A stretch of DNA of 6,517 nucleotides from JANRKG01 sp033763635 (GTDB taxonomy: Bacteria > Cyanobacteriota > Cyanobacteriia > GCF-001939115), in the NCBI GenBank assembly GCA_033763635.1, contig JANRKG010000225.1:1-6517 (forward strand), read 5' to 3'. A program made the position numbers and the translations under genes. Below, piece after piece: positions 1 to 5,115 of the stretch. The notes under the pieces were generated by a model. The model had not been told where the DNA came from, ran no database searches, and worked only from the letters and a program-made list of their open reading frames with translations. The stretch's first letter is position 1, and the number at the start of each line of letters is the position of its first letter.

Positions 1-285
1 GAGGCTTCCCCGTTGCGAGACCTCTAACTGCACCCACCCGGTCGCCACTGCGTACAGCATGCCTCCTGGGACAGGTCGATGTTGACTCACGGTTGATACA
101 AGTTGAGCAGTGATAGTGTCGCCGCATTCAGGAACCTCAGAGCAGGAAAAACTTCTAATAAATCCAGCGTCTATTAGAGCTTCAGCAGCCCGTTCGATCT
201 CTCTGGTTTGTTGGAGCAATCTGCCCGCACTTCCGGGCGCATTAGCGAGGGCCAGGGCAGTTAATGTTCTTTGGATTGGGTCCAT
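1..285 (-). CDS. Partial hypothetical protein, C-terminus beyond the left edge
   Basis: Starting at the ATG at 285-283, the minus strand is open for 95 codons to the first base of the window, so the gene continues outside. The peptide begins MDPIQRTLTALALANAPG, then has a probable amphipathic helix (LLQQTREIERAAEALIDAGF) followed by a mixed segment with two Cys (SCSEVPEC) and a more beta-like stretch (YAVATGWVQLEV). No in-frame start lies upstream before a stop at about 345-343, so the 285 ATG is the only good start. No clear Shine-Dalgarno sequence precedes it. It is divergent from the gene at 410, with a 124-bp spacer. I do not recognise the family. The opposite strand also has an open frame (110-388), but its composition looks less protein-like. 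Moderate to low confidence, because the frame cannot be seen to end. Confidence 0.5.
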   Translation of the reverse strand, partial: MDPIQRTLTALALANAPGSAGRLLQQTREIERAAEALIDAGFIRSFSCSEVPECGDTITAQLVSTVSQHRPVPGGMLYAVATGWVQLEVSQRGSL

Positions 286-317
286 GATGCAGGTCGAGGA
301 TAGGTCGCTTGCCCAAG

Positions 318-325
318 GCGATCGC
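318..325. repeat. HIP1 palindrome GCGATCGC (first of five)
   Basis: GCGATCGC, here extended to GGCGATCGCC (317-326), is the highly iterated palindrome of many cyanobacterial genomes. Other copies are at 2524-2531, 5815-5822, 5919-5926 and 6084-6091. This one lies in the spacer between the divergent genes at 285 and 410. None of the five copies falls inside the IS605-type element. Confidence 0.85.
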
Positions 326-347
326 CCCCAGTACCGATCTGTTCAAC

Positions 348-390
348 GGTTGATTCCCCCAGATAGAATTGATGTACCATTGAGCTAGCG
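348..390 (+). promoter_or_regulatory. Upstream element, copy 1 (shared by two genes)
   Basis: GGTTGATTC (348-356), a 10-nt spacer, then AATTGATGTA-N2-ATT-N-AGCTAGCG (367-390) lie 19 nt before the ATG at 410. Nearly the same arrangement occurs at 1019-1062 before the gene at 1077. By eye about 34 of 44 aligned positions agree, with the AATTGATGTA and AGCTAGCG blocks identical. Because it recurs at the same distance before two start codons, I infer a promoter, operator or leader element. I cannot assign -35 and -10 boxes with confidence (TTGATT or TTGATG could be -35-like). Confidence 0.55.
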
Positions 391-409
391 CTGCGAAAGT
401 TTTTGATGT

Positions 410-991
410 ATGGCTCAAACAGTAACCTCTCACGATTATCCCAACCTAGGCGTATTTGAAGGTCATTCTGTTTTAACCAGAAGACTCATTACGATGGGAC
501 GTGTTGTTGAGTGCAGTAAAGGTTTTTTGCCCCAAATTAAATCACACAATAAATGGATTAATGTATCCAGTTCGTTGCCATCCCTAGAAGAAGCCAGGGA
601 CTTTCTGTTCAATCGCCACTATCTAGAAGCTCAACAAAAACGCCAGTGGTCTGATGAGGAATTGCAGAAACAAATCTCGAAGGTTCAGGAAAAGAATCTT
701 CAATTATGGTCGTCGAGATTGCAAAAACGCATTGAATTGCAGCGTCAGTTAAACGCGAATTTGGACGGTGTTAGAAGACAGGCTGTGAATCTTCTAGAAA
801 ACCCTAAAACCCAGTCTCTAAGTGCAAGAAAGCTTACTCAATTGATTGTTCCTCTGTGCCAAAGAGTATTTTTTCCCTACTGGGAAACCACGAAAGGAGG
901 ATTACTGCGAACCTTAGAAAATCTTCTTAAGTATTGCGATGACCCTGATTTACAGGAAGAACAGTTGAACCGTCTTTCGGAGATTGATTGA
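410..991 (+). CDS. Hypothetical protein with central coiled coil (193 aa)
   Basis: The protein is soluble, with no signal peptide or membrane segment. Residues 1-60 are mixed, with the segment LITMGRVVECSKGFLPQIKSHNKWINV likely forming beta structure. Residues about 73-125 are rich in Glu, Lys, Gln and Arg with regular Leu/Ile spacing (QKQISKVQEKNLQLW, LQKRIELQRQLNANL), which fits a coiled coil or long helix. The C-terminal 70 residues are helical and include an aromatic patch (QRVFFPYWET). The ATG at 410 is chosen because the upstream element ends 19 nt before it. There is no clear Shine-Dalgarno sequence, which is common in cyanobacteria. It is the first of three co-directional genes, followed by an 85-nt gap holding the second copy of the upstream element. 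Family not recognised. A structural or nucleic-acid-associated role is possible but not shown. Confidence 0.7.
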   Translation: MAQTVTSHDYPNLGVFEGHSVLTRRLITMGRVVECSKGFLPQIKSHNKWINVSSSLPSLEEARDFLFNRHYLEAQQKRQWSDEELQKQISKVQEKNLQLWSSRLQKRIELQRQLNANLDGVRRQAVNLLENPKTQSLSARKLTQLIVPLCQRVFFPYWETTKGGLLRTLENLLKYCDDPDLQEEQLNRLSEID

Positions 992-1018
992 TGCACTGGC
1001 AGCATTTCCTCTGAAACT

Positions 1019-1062
1019 GGTTGATTCTTTACAGGGAAAATTGATGTAGTATTTAGCTAGCG
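1019..1062 (+). promoter_or_regulatory. Upstream element, copy 2 (shared by two genes)
   Basis: GGTTGATTC (1019-1027), an 11-nt spacer, then AATTGATGTA-N2-ATT-N-AGCTAGCG (1039-1062), 14 nt before the ATG at 1077. It matches the element at 348-390 in both blocks and in spacing (one base longer). Its location between two genes suggests that the gene at 1077 has its own promoter or regulatory leader rather than depending only on read-through from 410. Function is inferred from repetition and position only. Confidence 0.55.
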
Positions 1063-1076
1063 ATCTAAGGGTCTGT

Positions 1077-1550
1077 ATGAGACTGGCAGAACTCAAGGAG
1101 AAGGTGTTACAGGAATGGCAAGATTACTGCTGGTACAAGCAGTCTGTTTGTCAACTGGAAGCGTTTAAGCCTGAGATCAAGAAGCAGTTTGGCGACATGC
1201 GTTGCAGGTCAACCTGGGAAAAGGCGCTTTGCTATTTCCGGGCAATGAATGCTCAGATCGGGTTGTTGGATGCTTACACCTTAATTCTCTACACTTTTAA
1301 CTTCACTCCCGATCGCTGGGACTATGAGTATCGCCACCAGATTATCGAGCAGTTTTTGACGCTCCCAGACGGGCTGGATCTGATTCGACTGGGATTAGAG
1401 CAACTATTTTCCAAAGATTTCACTTGCGAAGAAAGAGGGCAAGCCGATGGGTTTTATCAATTGGTTCCGGAATCAGCCAGAAGAGAATTCGGAAGCTTCC
1501 CAATTGAGCCTACTAGAAGACTCCTCGAAGCCAGTGCGGTCTCGCGTTGA
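1077..1550 (+). CDS. Hypothetical protein (157 aa)
   Basis: This is a mostly helical, soluble protein beginning MRLAELKEKVLQEWQDYCWYK, with many aromatic residues (YCWYK, ALCYF, LYTFNFTPDRWDYEYRH). No membrane span, signal peptide or metal-binding motif is seen. The ATG at 1077 is supported by AAGGG at 1067-1071, five nt upstream, and by the repeated element ending at 1062. Its last 34 codons overlap the next gene, which starts at 1447 in another frame. The C-terminal part in the overlap (GFYQLVPESARREFG and after) is Arg/Glu/Pro-rich and may be less constrained. I do not recognise the family. Co-orientation and the shared upstream element link it to the gene at 410. Confidence 0.7.
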   Translation: MRLAELKEKVLQEWQDYCWYKQSVCQLEAFKPEIKKQFGDMRCRSTWEKALCYFRAMNAQIGLLDAYTLILYTFNFTPDRWDYEYRHQIIEQFLTLPDGLDLIRLGLEQLFSKDFTCEERGQADGFYQLVPESARREFGSFPIEPTRRLLEASAVSR

Positions 1551-1881
1551 CGGTGCAAGCATCCGCAAGGACTTTTCAGCGACTATCCAGGAAAAGGGCG
1601 GCGACAGTCGGACCCAGGCCCACGCGACTGAGCGCATGACTCGTGAACTGTTTGGTTGCAGCACGGATGAGTTGTACCAGGAAACCCAAGGCAGACGCGG
1701 CGATCGGACCACACTGCCCCAAGATGCCCAATCTGCCTACATTGTGGGCGAGGTTGCCTCCACCCACCAGCTAAAAGAAACTGATATTGAAGGCAATCCG
1801 CAGCAGAAGCATCAGCAGATCGTGGATACAGTCGGGGAAACCTCCCGGCGCGTAAAAGGCATTTTCCCCTGGAATTGGTAG
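1447..1881 (+). CDS. Hypothetical protein with conserved-looking C-terminal domain (144 aa)
   Basis: The start at 1447 has a good ribosome binding site, GAAAGAGGG at 1431-1439, with 8 nt between GAGG and the ATG. The gene overlaps the previous one by 104 nt in a different frame. A GTG at 1534 would be an alternative start with only a 17-nt overlap. The N-terminal 50 residues begin MGFINWFRNQ and are polar and probably disordered. From residue 59 the protein looks like a compact helical domain: ATERMTRELFGCSTDELYQET, then GRRGDRTTLPQDAQSAYIVGEV, then a Gln-rich helix (QQKHQQIVDTV) and the terminal motif KGIFPWNW. No catalytic motif or membrane span is evident. Family not assigned. A stem-loop follows 11 nt after the stop. 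Confidence 0.7.
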   Translation: MGFINWFRNQPEENSEASQLSLLEDSSKPVRSRVDGASIRKDFSATIQEKGGDSRTQAHATERMTRELFGCSTDELYQETQGRRGDRTTLPQDAQSAYIVGEVASTHQLKETDIEGNPQQKHQQIVDTVGETSRRVKGIFPWNW

Positions 1882-1891
1882 ACCCGGTTTG

Positions 1892-1916
1892 CGGGTTGAC
1901 AGTAGTTGCCAACCCG
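1892..1916. terminator. Stem-loop between convergent genes, possible terminator
   Basis: CGGGTTG (1892-1898) and CAACCCG (1910-1916) form a 7-bp perfect stem with an 11-nt loop. It sits between the stop of the plus-strand gene (1881) and the stop of the minus-strand zinc-ribbon gene (1929). A smaller overlapping alternative pairs ACCCG with CGGGT around 1882-1896. Neither side has a T-run, so it is not a canonical intrinsic terminator. Its place between convergent genes is the main support. Confidence 0.4.
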
Positions 1917-1928
1917 TCTAGATTCTCG

Positions 1929-2636
1929 TTACTCTACTCTGCCAACTAACGCGATCCACCCATCTTCATCGGCTCCGAAATGCTCAAAGGCATAGTCGAT
2001 CGCTTCTTTATGGCTGCTGAAGTAGTCGAGGTTGTGCCATTCCCCATCGGGATCGGGCAATGACACCTCAAAACTTACGGGATCTGCTGGGCAATTTGCT
2101 TCGCATTTCGGGCAATATTCGTCGTAGTCTTCAGGGTCTTCGATCGTCCACTCGTGCTTACATTCTGGGCATGCCATGTCCATCGACTTGTCGAAGGTTT
2201 CGACGGTTTCTATGCCGCAGTACCGGAAGGCCAGGGAGATGATTTTGGCGATTGCGGTTGCGCTATCTTCTTCGATGCCCGCGACTGGATATGTGCAGTC
2301 AATCGTGTCAGGGCCGCTCAACACCTGGATCTCAAGCCTTTCTGGGTCCGTAATATCGATTTCTACCACTACCTGATAACAGCTTTGCTTTTGCAGTTCT
2401 GCTGCAAATCGGATAGCCCAGTCCCATTCGGACTCCAATTCCCCAACTGTTTCTGCCAGGTTTGGCATGCGTTGCATCCCCCTGTCTGCGAGAACCTGCT
2501 CCACTGAACCGCCTTCTTCCTGGGCGATCGCCAGGTACGATTCCACCAGGATTGGAATAGTAGATACATCATCCTGATTCGCTTCCAGATAGCCCAATGC
2601 ACTGAGTAATGCACTTTTCAGACGAGTTCTGCTCAT
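1929..2636 (-). CDS. Acidic zinc-ribbon hypothetical protein (235 aa)
   Basis: The protein has a CPEC...CPKC zinc ribbon at Cys156, Cys159, Cys175 and Cys178, set between an N-terminal helical half (residues 1-85) and a C-terminal acidic domain (SFEVSLPDPDGEWHNLDYFSSHKEAIDYAFEHFGADEDGW). The middle (VVVEIDITDPERLEIQVLS) looks like beta structure. It is strongly acidic overall. The ATG at 2636 overlaps the TGA of the preceding minus-strand frame as ATGA, which indicates translational coupling and fixes the start. A HIP1 site lies within it at 2524. The ribbon suggests structural zinc and possibly nucleic-acid or protein contacts. The acidic character argues against simple DNA binding. Family not recognised. 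As the last gene of the minus-strand group, its expression may be affected by the IS insertion upstream. Confidence 0.75.
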   Translation of the reverse strand: MSRTRLKSALLSALGYLEANQDDVSTIPILVESYLAIAQEEGGSVEQVLADRGMQRMPNLAETVGELESEWDWAIRFAAELQKQSCYQVVVEIDITDPERLEIQVLSGPDTIDCTYPVAGIEEDSATAIAKIISLAFRYCGIETVETFDKSMDMACPECKHEWTIEDPEDYDEYCPKCEANCPADPVSFEVSLPDPDGEWHNLDYFSSHKEAIDYAFEHFGADEDGWIALVGRVE

Positions 2637-3061
2637 AGCACCACCCCCGCATCCACAATCTGTGGCCCTTTGGCAAGCACCCGCTTCAGTACGGGTCGGC
2701 AGGAAAGGAACAAGGTCTTTTCAAATGTGCTGACTTCATCACTGTAGAAGAAGTCGGTGAGCGTTCGTTCGATGCTGTTTTTGATATTGATAGCCTGTGC
2801 TGGAGTAAGTTCGTCATCGTCCAGGTCTGTGATCGCCAGGTACAGGTCGGTTAATGTGCCCTGCTCACCCTGCGATTGCATGAGTGCGGTGATCCGGGTA
2901 TACCAGGAGCTTTGGTGGTCAATGTCTGACTGATAAAGCAGCAACAGAATCACCACTGCTATTCCTGTTGTTAGCGGTTGTTCTGGCAGTTGATTTAGCA
3001 ATTCGACAGCTTTACTGTGGTTTGCGGCCATTCCATAGGCAACAGCAGCAAGCAGGGTCAT
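2633..3061 (-). CDS. 3' part of gene X, split by the IS605-type element (142 aa as read)
   Basis: As an isolated frame it starts at the ATG at 3061-3059, MTLLAAVAYGMAANHSKAVELLNQLPEQP, followed by a very hydrophobic helix (residues 31-43) that is more likely buried than membrane-spanning, then helical segments (YTRITALMQ, TLTDLYLAITDLDDDELTPAQAINIKNSIERTLTDFFYS). The frame is open upstream through the IS end. Codons 3067-3062 read Phe-Asp, and base 3068 completes an Ile codon begun at 5178-5177 across the element. I infer that it is the C-terminal 40 percent of a 345-aa protein. A GGAGG in the IS right end lies 13 nt before the 3061 ATG, so the fragment might still be translated. Its stop overlaps the next start (ATGA). 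Unknown function. Confidence 0.6.
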   Translation of the reverse strand: MTLLAAVAYGMAANHSKAVELLNQLPEQPLTTGIAVVILLLLYQSDIDHQSSWYTRITALMQSQGEQGTLTDLYLAITDLDDDELTPAQAINIKNSIERTLTDFFYSDEVSTFEKTLFLSCRPVLKRVLAKGPQIVDAGVVL

Positions 3062-3250
3062 ATCGAAGTTGAAACCTCCCCAGCGATAAATCGCGGGGAT
3101 TCCTGAACTAGACTACGGCTTCCGTATGCCCTAATAGCTCCATCTGGACGTAGCGTTCAGGTTGGCAAGCGATACCCTCTGCCGGAAAACCAGACTGCGG
3201 ACTTTCGGACGCGCCTACTCGATTCGGGTATTGGTTGGCATACTGCTGCC
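3049..3250 (-). ncRNA. Probable omega RNA (reRNA) with flank-encoded guide; 5' limit approximate
   Basis: TnpB nucleases work with an RNA made from the 3' end of tnpB and the IS right end, with the guide taken from the adjacent flank. Here the scaffold would include a small hairpin TACGG/CCGTA (3114-3126) overlapping the tnpB stop and the right-end hairpin (3077-3099). The guide would begin at 3068 and run down to about 3049 on the minus strand. The existence of the RNA is inferred from the family, and the upstream boundary given here is only an estimate. The sequence shows the hairpins and their position. Confidence 0.5.
3077..3099 (-). other. IS right-end hairpin (TnpA recognition)
   Basis: On the plus strand TCCCC, unpaired A, GCGAT, AA loop, ATCGC, GGGGA form a 10-bp stem with one bulge. 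On the transposed minus strand the bulged base is T, as in the hairpins bound by IS200/IS605 TnpA. The guide-like GAAT is immediately 5' on the minus strand (overlapping the stem foot) and the TCAA cleavage-like site is a few bases 3'. Confidence 0.75.
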
Positions 3251-4658
3251 ATGCCGCTTGTAGGATTGGTTCCAACCCCATCCAGCCATCTTTGGCTTGA
3301 TCGCATGACAGTAAGCCCTGATTCACATACCGACTCAGGAAACCACTCATCAAATCCCGGTGCATTTGCACCCCGCATTCACAACGATGGACCCGTTGCG
3401 ATAAGGATTTACGGGCCTGCTGACCGCAAATGCAGGTCTGCGAGAGTTTAGTAGTCCTGGTCGGAAACTGTTTGACTGATCCGCCAGCACTTTCAGCCTT
3501 GCGGATCAGTTCCGATTGAAAGAAACCTGGAGCTTTGGCTTTAATCGCCTTACCCCATATTTTCTGCCAGCCTTTGACAGAAATTTGCTCCAGCTTGATG
3601 TGATTGCCATGCTGAAGCACCCGGTTGACCAATCGCCGTTGTTCACTACGACGATAGGCTGCCTGTTTGCGCTCTAGTTCCCTCAGCTTGCGCTGAGCGT
3701 TCCGATAACGCTTCGACTTCAACCAGTTCCTTGCACCCCGCTTCACCTTGCCCCGCTTACGCACGGTTTTTCTGCCCCGTTTACGCTGGAAGTCAGGCTC
3801 ATAGTTACCAGGGTTTGTAGACCGCTGGGAGCGGTCTAATTGCCGTTGCAGTTGTTTAATTTGTGTTTGCTTGGTATTAACCAATTGGCAAAATGGTGCC
3901 AGTTCAACATGCTGATCTGCAACAATCGCAACGGTGGAAACATTCAAATCAATGCCAATGGTGCCAGTGGGTAGTGTTGTATCTTCAAGCGTATAAGGCA
4001 ACCCTTCATTGACCAATTGCACGTACCAGCGGCGTTTGCCATTGAGGATACGCCAGAGAATCCGGCAATACTTGATGCGTGATGCCAGACCATGCATGAG
4101 CACTTCGTTCTTGTAGTCGATCATGGCACGAATCTTTAAATCACCCCAGATGAACTGGTCCTCTTTCCAGCGAATCCCCTGTTTGTTGGTCTTCCCTTCG
4201 AGTGAATGAAAACGAGAGGTTACTTTGTATCGCACTTGTTTGGCTTTGCCGAACAGGACTCGTTGACTCGCTTTGAATGCACGAGTTGCTAATGTCTGCT
4301 GTGTATTGACATCCAGCTTACGAGCGATCCATCCGGCTGCTTTAGCGATATGGGTGGCATAGGCTTGCAGGCTGTAGTCGCTGTAGTTGAATGCTTCGTA
4401 GGCTTTAGCAAAGGCTGATTTACGAACTGGATTATCAACCAGTTCACCCTTAGCATTCGTGATTTTCTTGGGCAATGCTTTGGCTTGTTGGTATACCTCA
4501 GAATTGCGTAATCGGTTCATCCTGACCATTGCTTCACCCAAGCAGGCATTGTAAAGTTGTCGTCCTGCTTGAAATCGGCCCAGCAGTTCTCGTTCCTGAT
4601 GGCTATCGATAATTACTGGAAATTCAGTGACAAAGGTAGGAGTTGTAATGCGACTCAT
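3108..4658 (-). CDS. tnpB: TnpB, RNA-guided RuvC-type endonuclease of the IS605-type element (516 aa)
   Basis: TnpB cuts DNA next to a TAM motif under guidance of an RNA from the element's right end and helps keep the element at sites emptied by TnpA. Catalytic residues are present: RuvC-I Asp237 (GIDLN), RuvC-II Glu357 (IKLEQISVKGW) and RuvC-III Asp435 (MHRDLMSGF). The zinc ribbon between motifs II and III is Cys409-x-Cys411 and Cys426-x-Cys428, with one residue between paired cysteines instead of the usual two. A basic stretch at residues 291-345 (KRGRKTVRKRGKVKRG) precedes motif II. The protein is longer than common ~400-aa TnpB, mainly through the N-terminal wedge region and a ~70-residue tail after RuvC-III ending HTEAVV, whose codons probably also belong to the guide RNA scaffold. 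The start at 4658 leaves a 55-bp divergent spacer to tnpA. It appears intact. Confidence 0.93.
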   Translation of the reverse strand: MSRITTPTFVTEFPVIIDSHQERELLGRFQAGRQLYNACLGEAMVRMNRLRNSEVYQQAKALPKKITNAKGELVDNPVRKSAFAKAYEAFNYSDYSLQAYATHIAKAAGWIARKLDVNTQQTLATRAFKASQRVLFGKAKQVRYKVTSRFHSLEGKTNKQGIRWKEDQFIWGDLKIRAMIDYKNEVLMHGLASRIKYCRILWRILNGKRRWYVQLVNEGLPYTLEDTTLPTGTIGIDLNVSTVAIVADQHVELAPFCQLVNTKQTQIKQLQRQLDRSQRSTNPGNYEPDFQRKRGRKTVRKRGKVKRGARNWLKSKRYRNAQRKLRELERKQAAYRRSEQRRLVNRVLQHGNHIKLEQISVKGWQKIWGKAIKAKAPGFFQSELIRKAESAGGSVKQFPTRTTKLSQTCICGQQARKSLSQRVHRCECGVQMHRDLMSGFLSRYVNQGLLSCDQAKDGWMGLEPILQAAWQQYANQYPNRVGASESPQSGFPAEGIACQPERYVQMELLGHTEAVV

Positions 4659-4685
4659 AAGGCAACCAAGGGTTATGCTGATTAT

Positions 4686-4700
4686 ATAGCTTAAAGCTAT
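4686..4700. promoter_or_regulatory. Palindrome in the tnpA/tnpB divergent promoter region
   Basis: ATAGCTT-A-AAGCTAT is a perfect 7+1+7 inverted repeat in the AT-rich 55-bp spacer (4659-4713) between the two start codons. It ends 13 nt before the tnpA ATG. It could be an operator, or contribute overlapping promoter boxes for both genes. No strong Shine-Dalgarno sequence precedes tnpA. Confidence 0.4.
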
Positions 4701-4713
4701 CTATTAGTACAAA

Positions 4714-5115
4714 ATGACTGTTAAGAATTTCAGGTCCAATAATAACGTTGTTTACAAGTGCATCTATCATGTAGTCTTCTGTCCCAAGTACCGCAGAAGC
4801 GTACTGGTCAATGGAGTAGATACAAGATTGAAGGCAATCATTGAAGAACTGGCGGTTGAATTAGAGTTTGAAATCAGTTCGATGGAAATCATGCCGGACC
4901 ATGTGCATCTGCTGATTGATTGCGACCCGCAGTTTGGTATTCATAGAGTTGTCAAGCGGATTAAAGGCCGCTCATCTCGGTTATTGCGTCAAGAATTCCC
5001 CTGGTTGAAAAGTCGGATTCCAACACTTTGGACGAACAGTTATTTTGTGGCGACCTGTGGTGGCGCACCGCTTAGCATCATCAAGCAGTACATCGAAAAC
5101 CAGAAGGATAATTGA
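4714..5115 (+). CDS. tnpA: TnpA, Y1 HUH single-strand transposase of the IS605-type element (133 aa)
   Basis: This transposase excises and inserts the element as single-stranded DNA, using hairpins at the ends and a 5'-phosphotyrosine link. The HUH motif is His63-Val-His65 in MPDHVHLLIDC. The catalytic tyrosine is Tyr126 in IKQYIENQ, with Gln130 four residues later as the expected third metal ligand. The N-terminal strand (VVYKCIYHVVFCPKYRR) and the block LWTNSYFVATCGG are typical. The length is normal for the family, and no frameshift or missing residue is seen, so it is probably functional. It is divergent from tnpB. Its 3' third (4981-5115) is overlapped on the other strand by the run-on frame of the interrupted gene X, so transcription of the host operon would make RNA antisense to tnpA. 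Confidence 0.93.
   Translation: MTVKNFRSNNNVVYKCIYHVVFCPKYRRSVLVNGVDTRLKAIIEELAVELEFEISSMEIMPDHVHLLIDCDPQFGIHRVVKRIKGRSSRLLRQEFPWLKSRIPTLWTNSYFVATCGGAPLSIIKQYIENQKDN

Noticed and set aside
89..131. Third copy of the upstream element (GGTTGAT at 91)
   Set aside because: Only the first seven bases match. The AATTGATGTA and AGCTAGCG blocks are absent.
110..388. Plus-strand open frame of 92 codons starting with GTG
   Set aside because: It lies opposite the minus-strand frame 285-1, whose peptide is more protein-like. It has no ribosome binding site, and its end contains the 348-390 upstream element.
242..433. Minus-strand 63-codon frame across the 286-409 spacer
   Set aside because: It crosses the repeated upstream element and overlaps the starts of both divergent genes. 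Its composition looks incidental.
1473..1912. Three minus-strand open frames opposite the genes at 1077 and 1447
   Set aside because: They are the antisense of better-supported plus-strand frames that have a ribosome binding site, and they lack start signals.
2060..2507. Plus-strand frames opposite the zinc-ribbon gene
   Set aside because: The minus-strand gene has a CPEC/CPKC ribbon and a coupled start. The plus frames are fragmentary and overlap each other.
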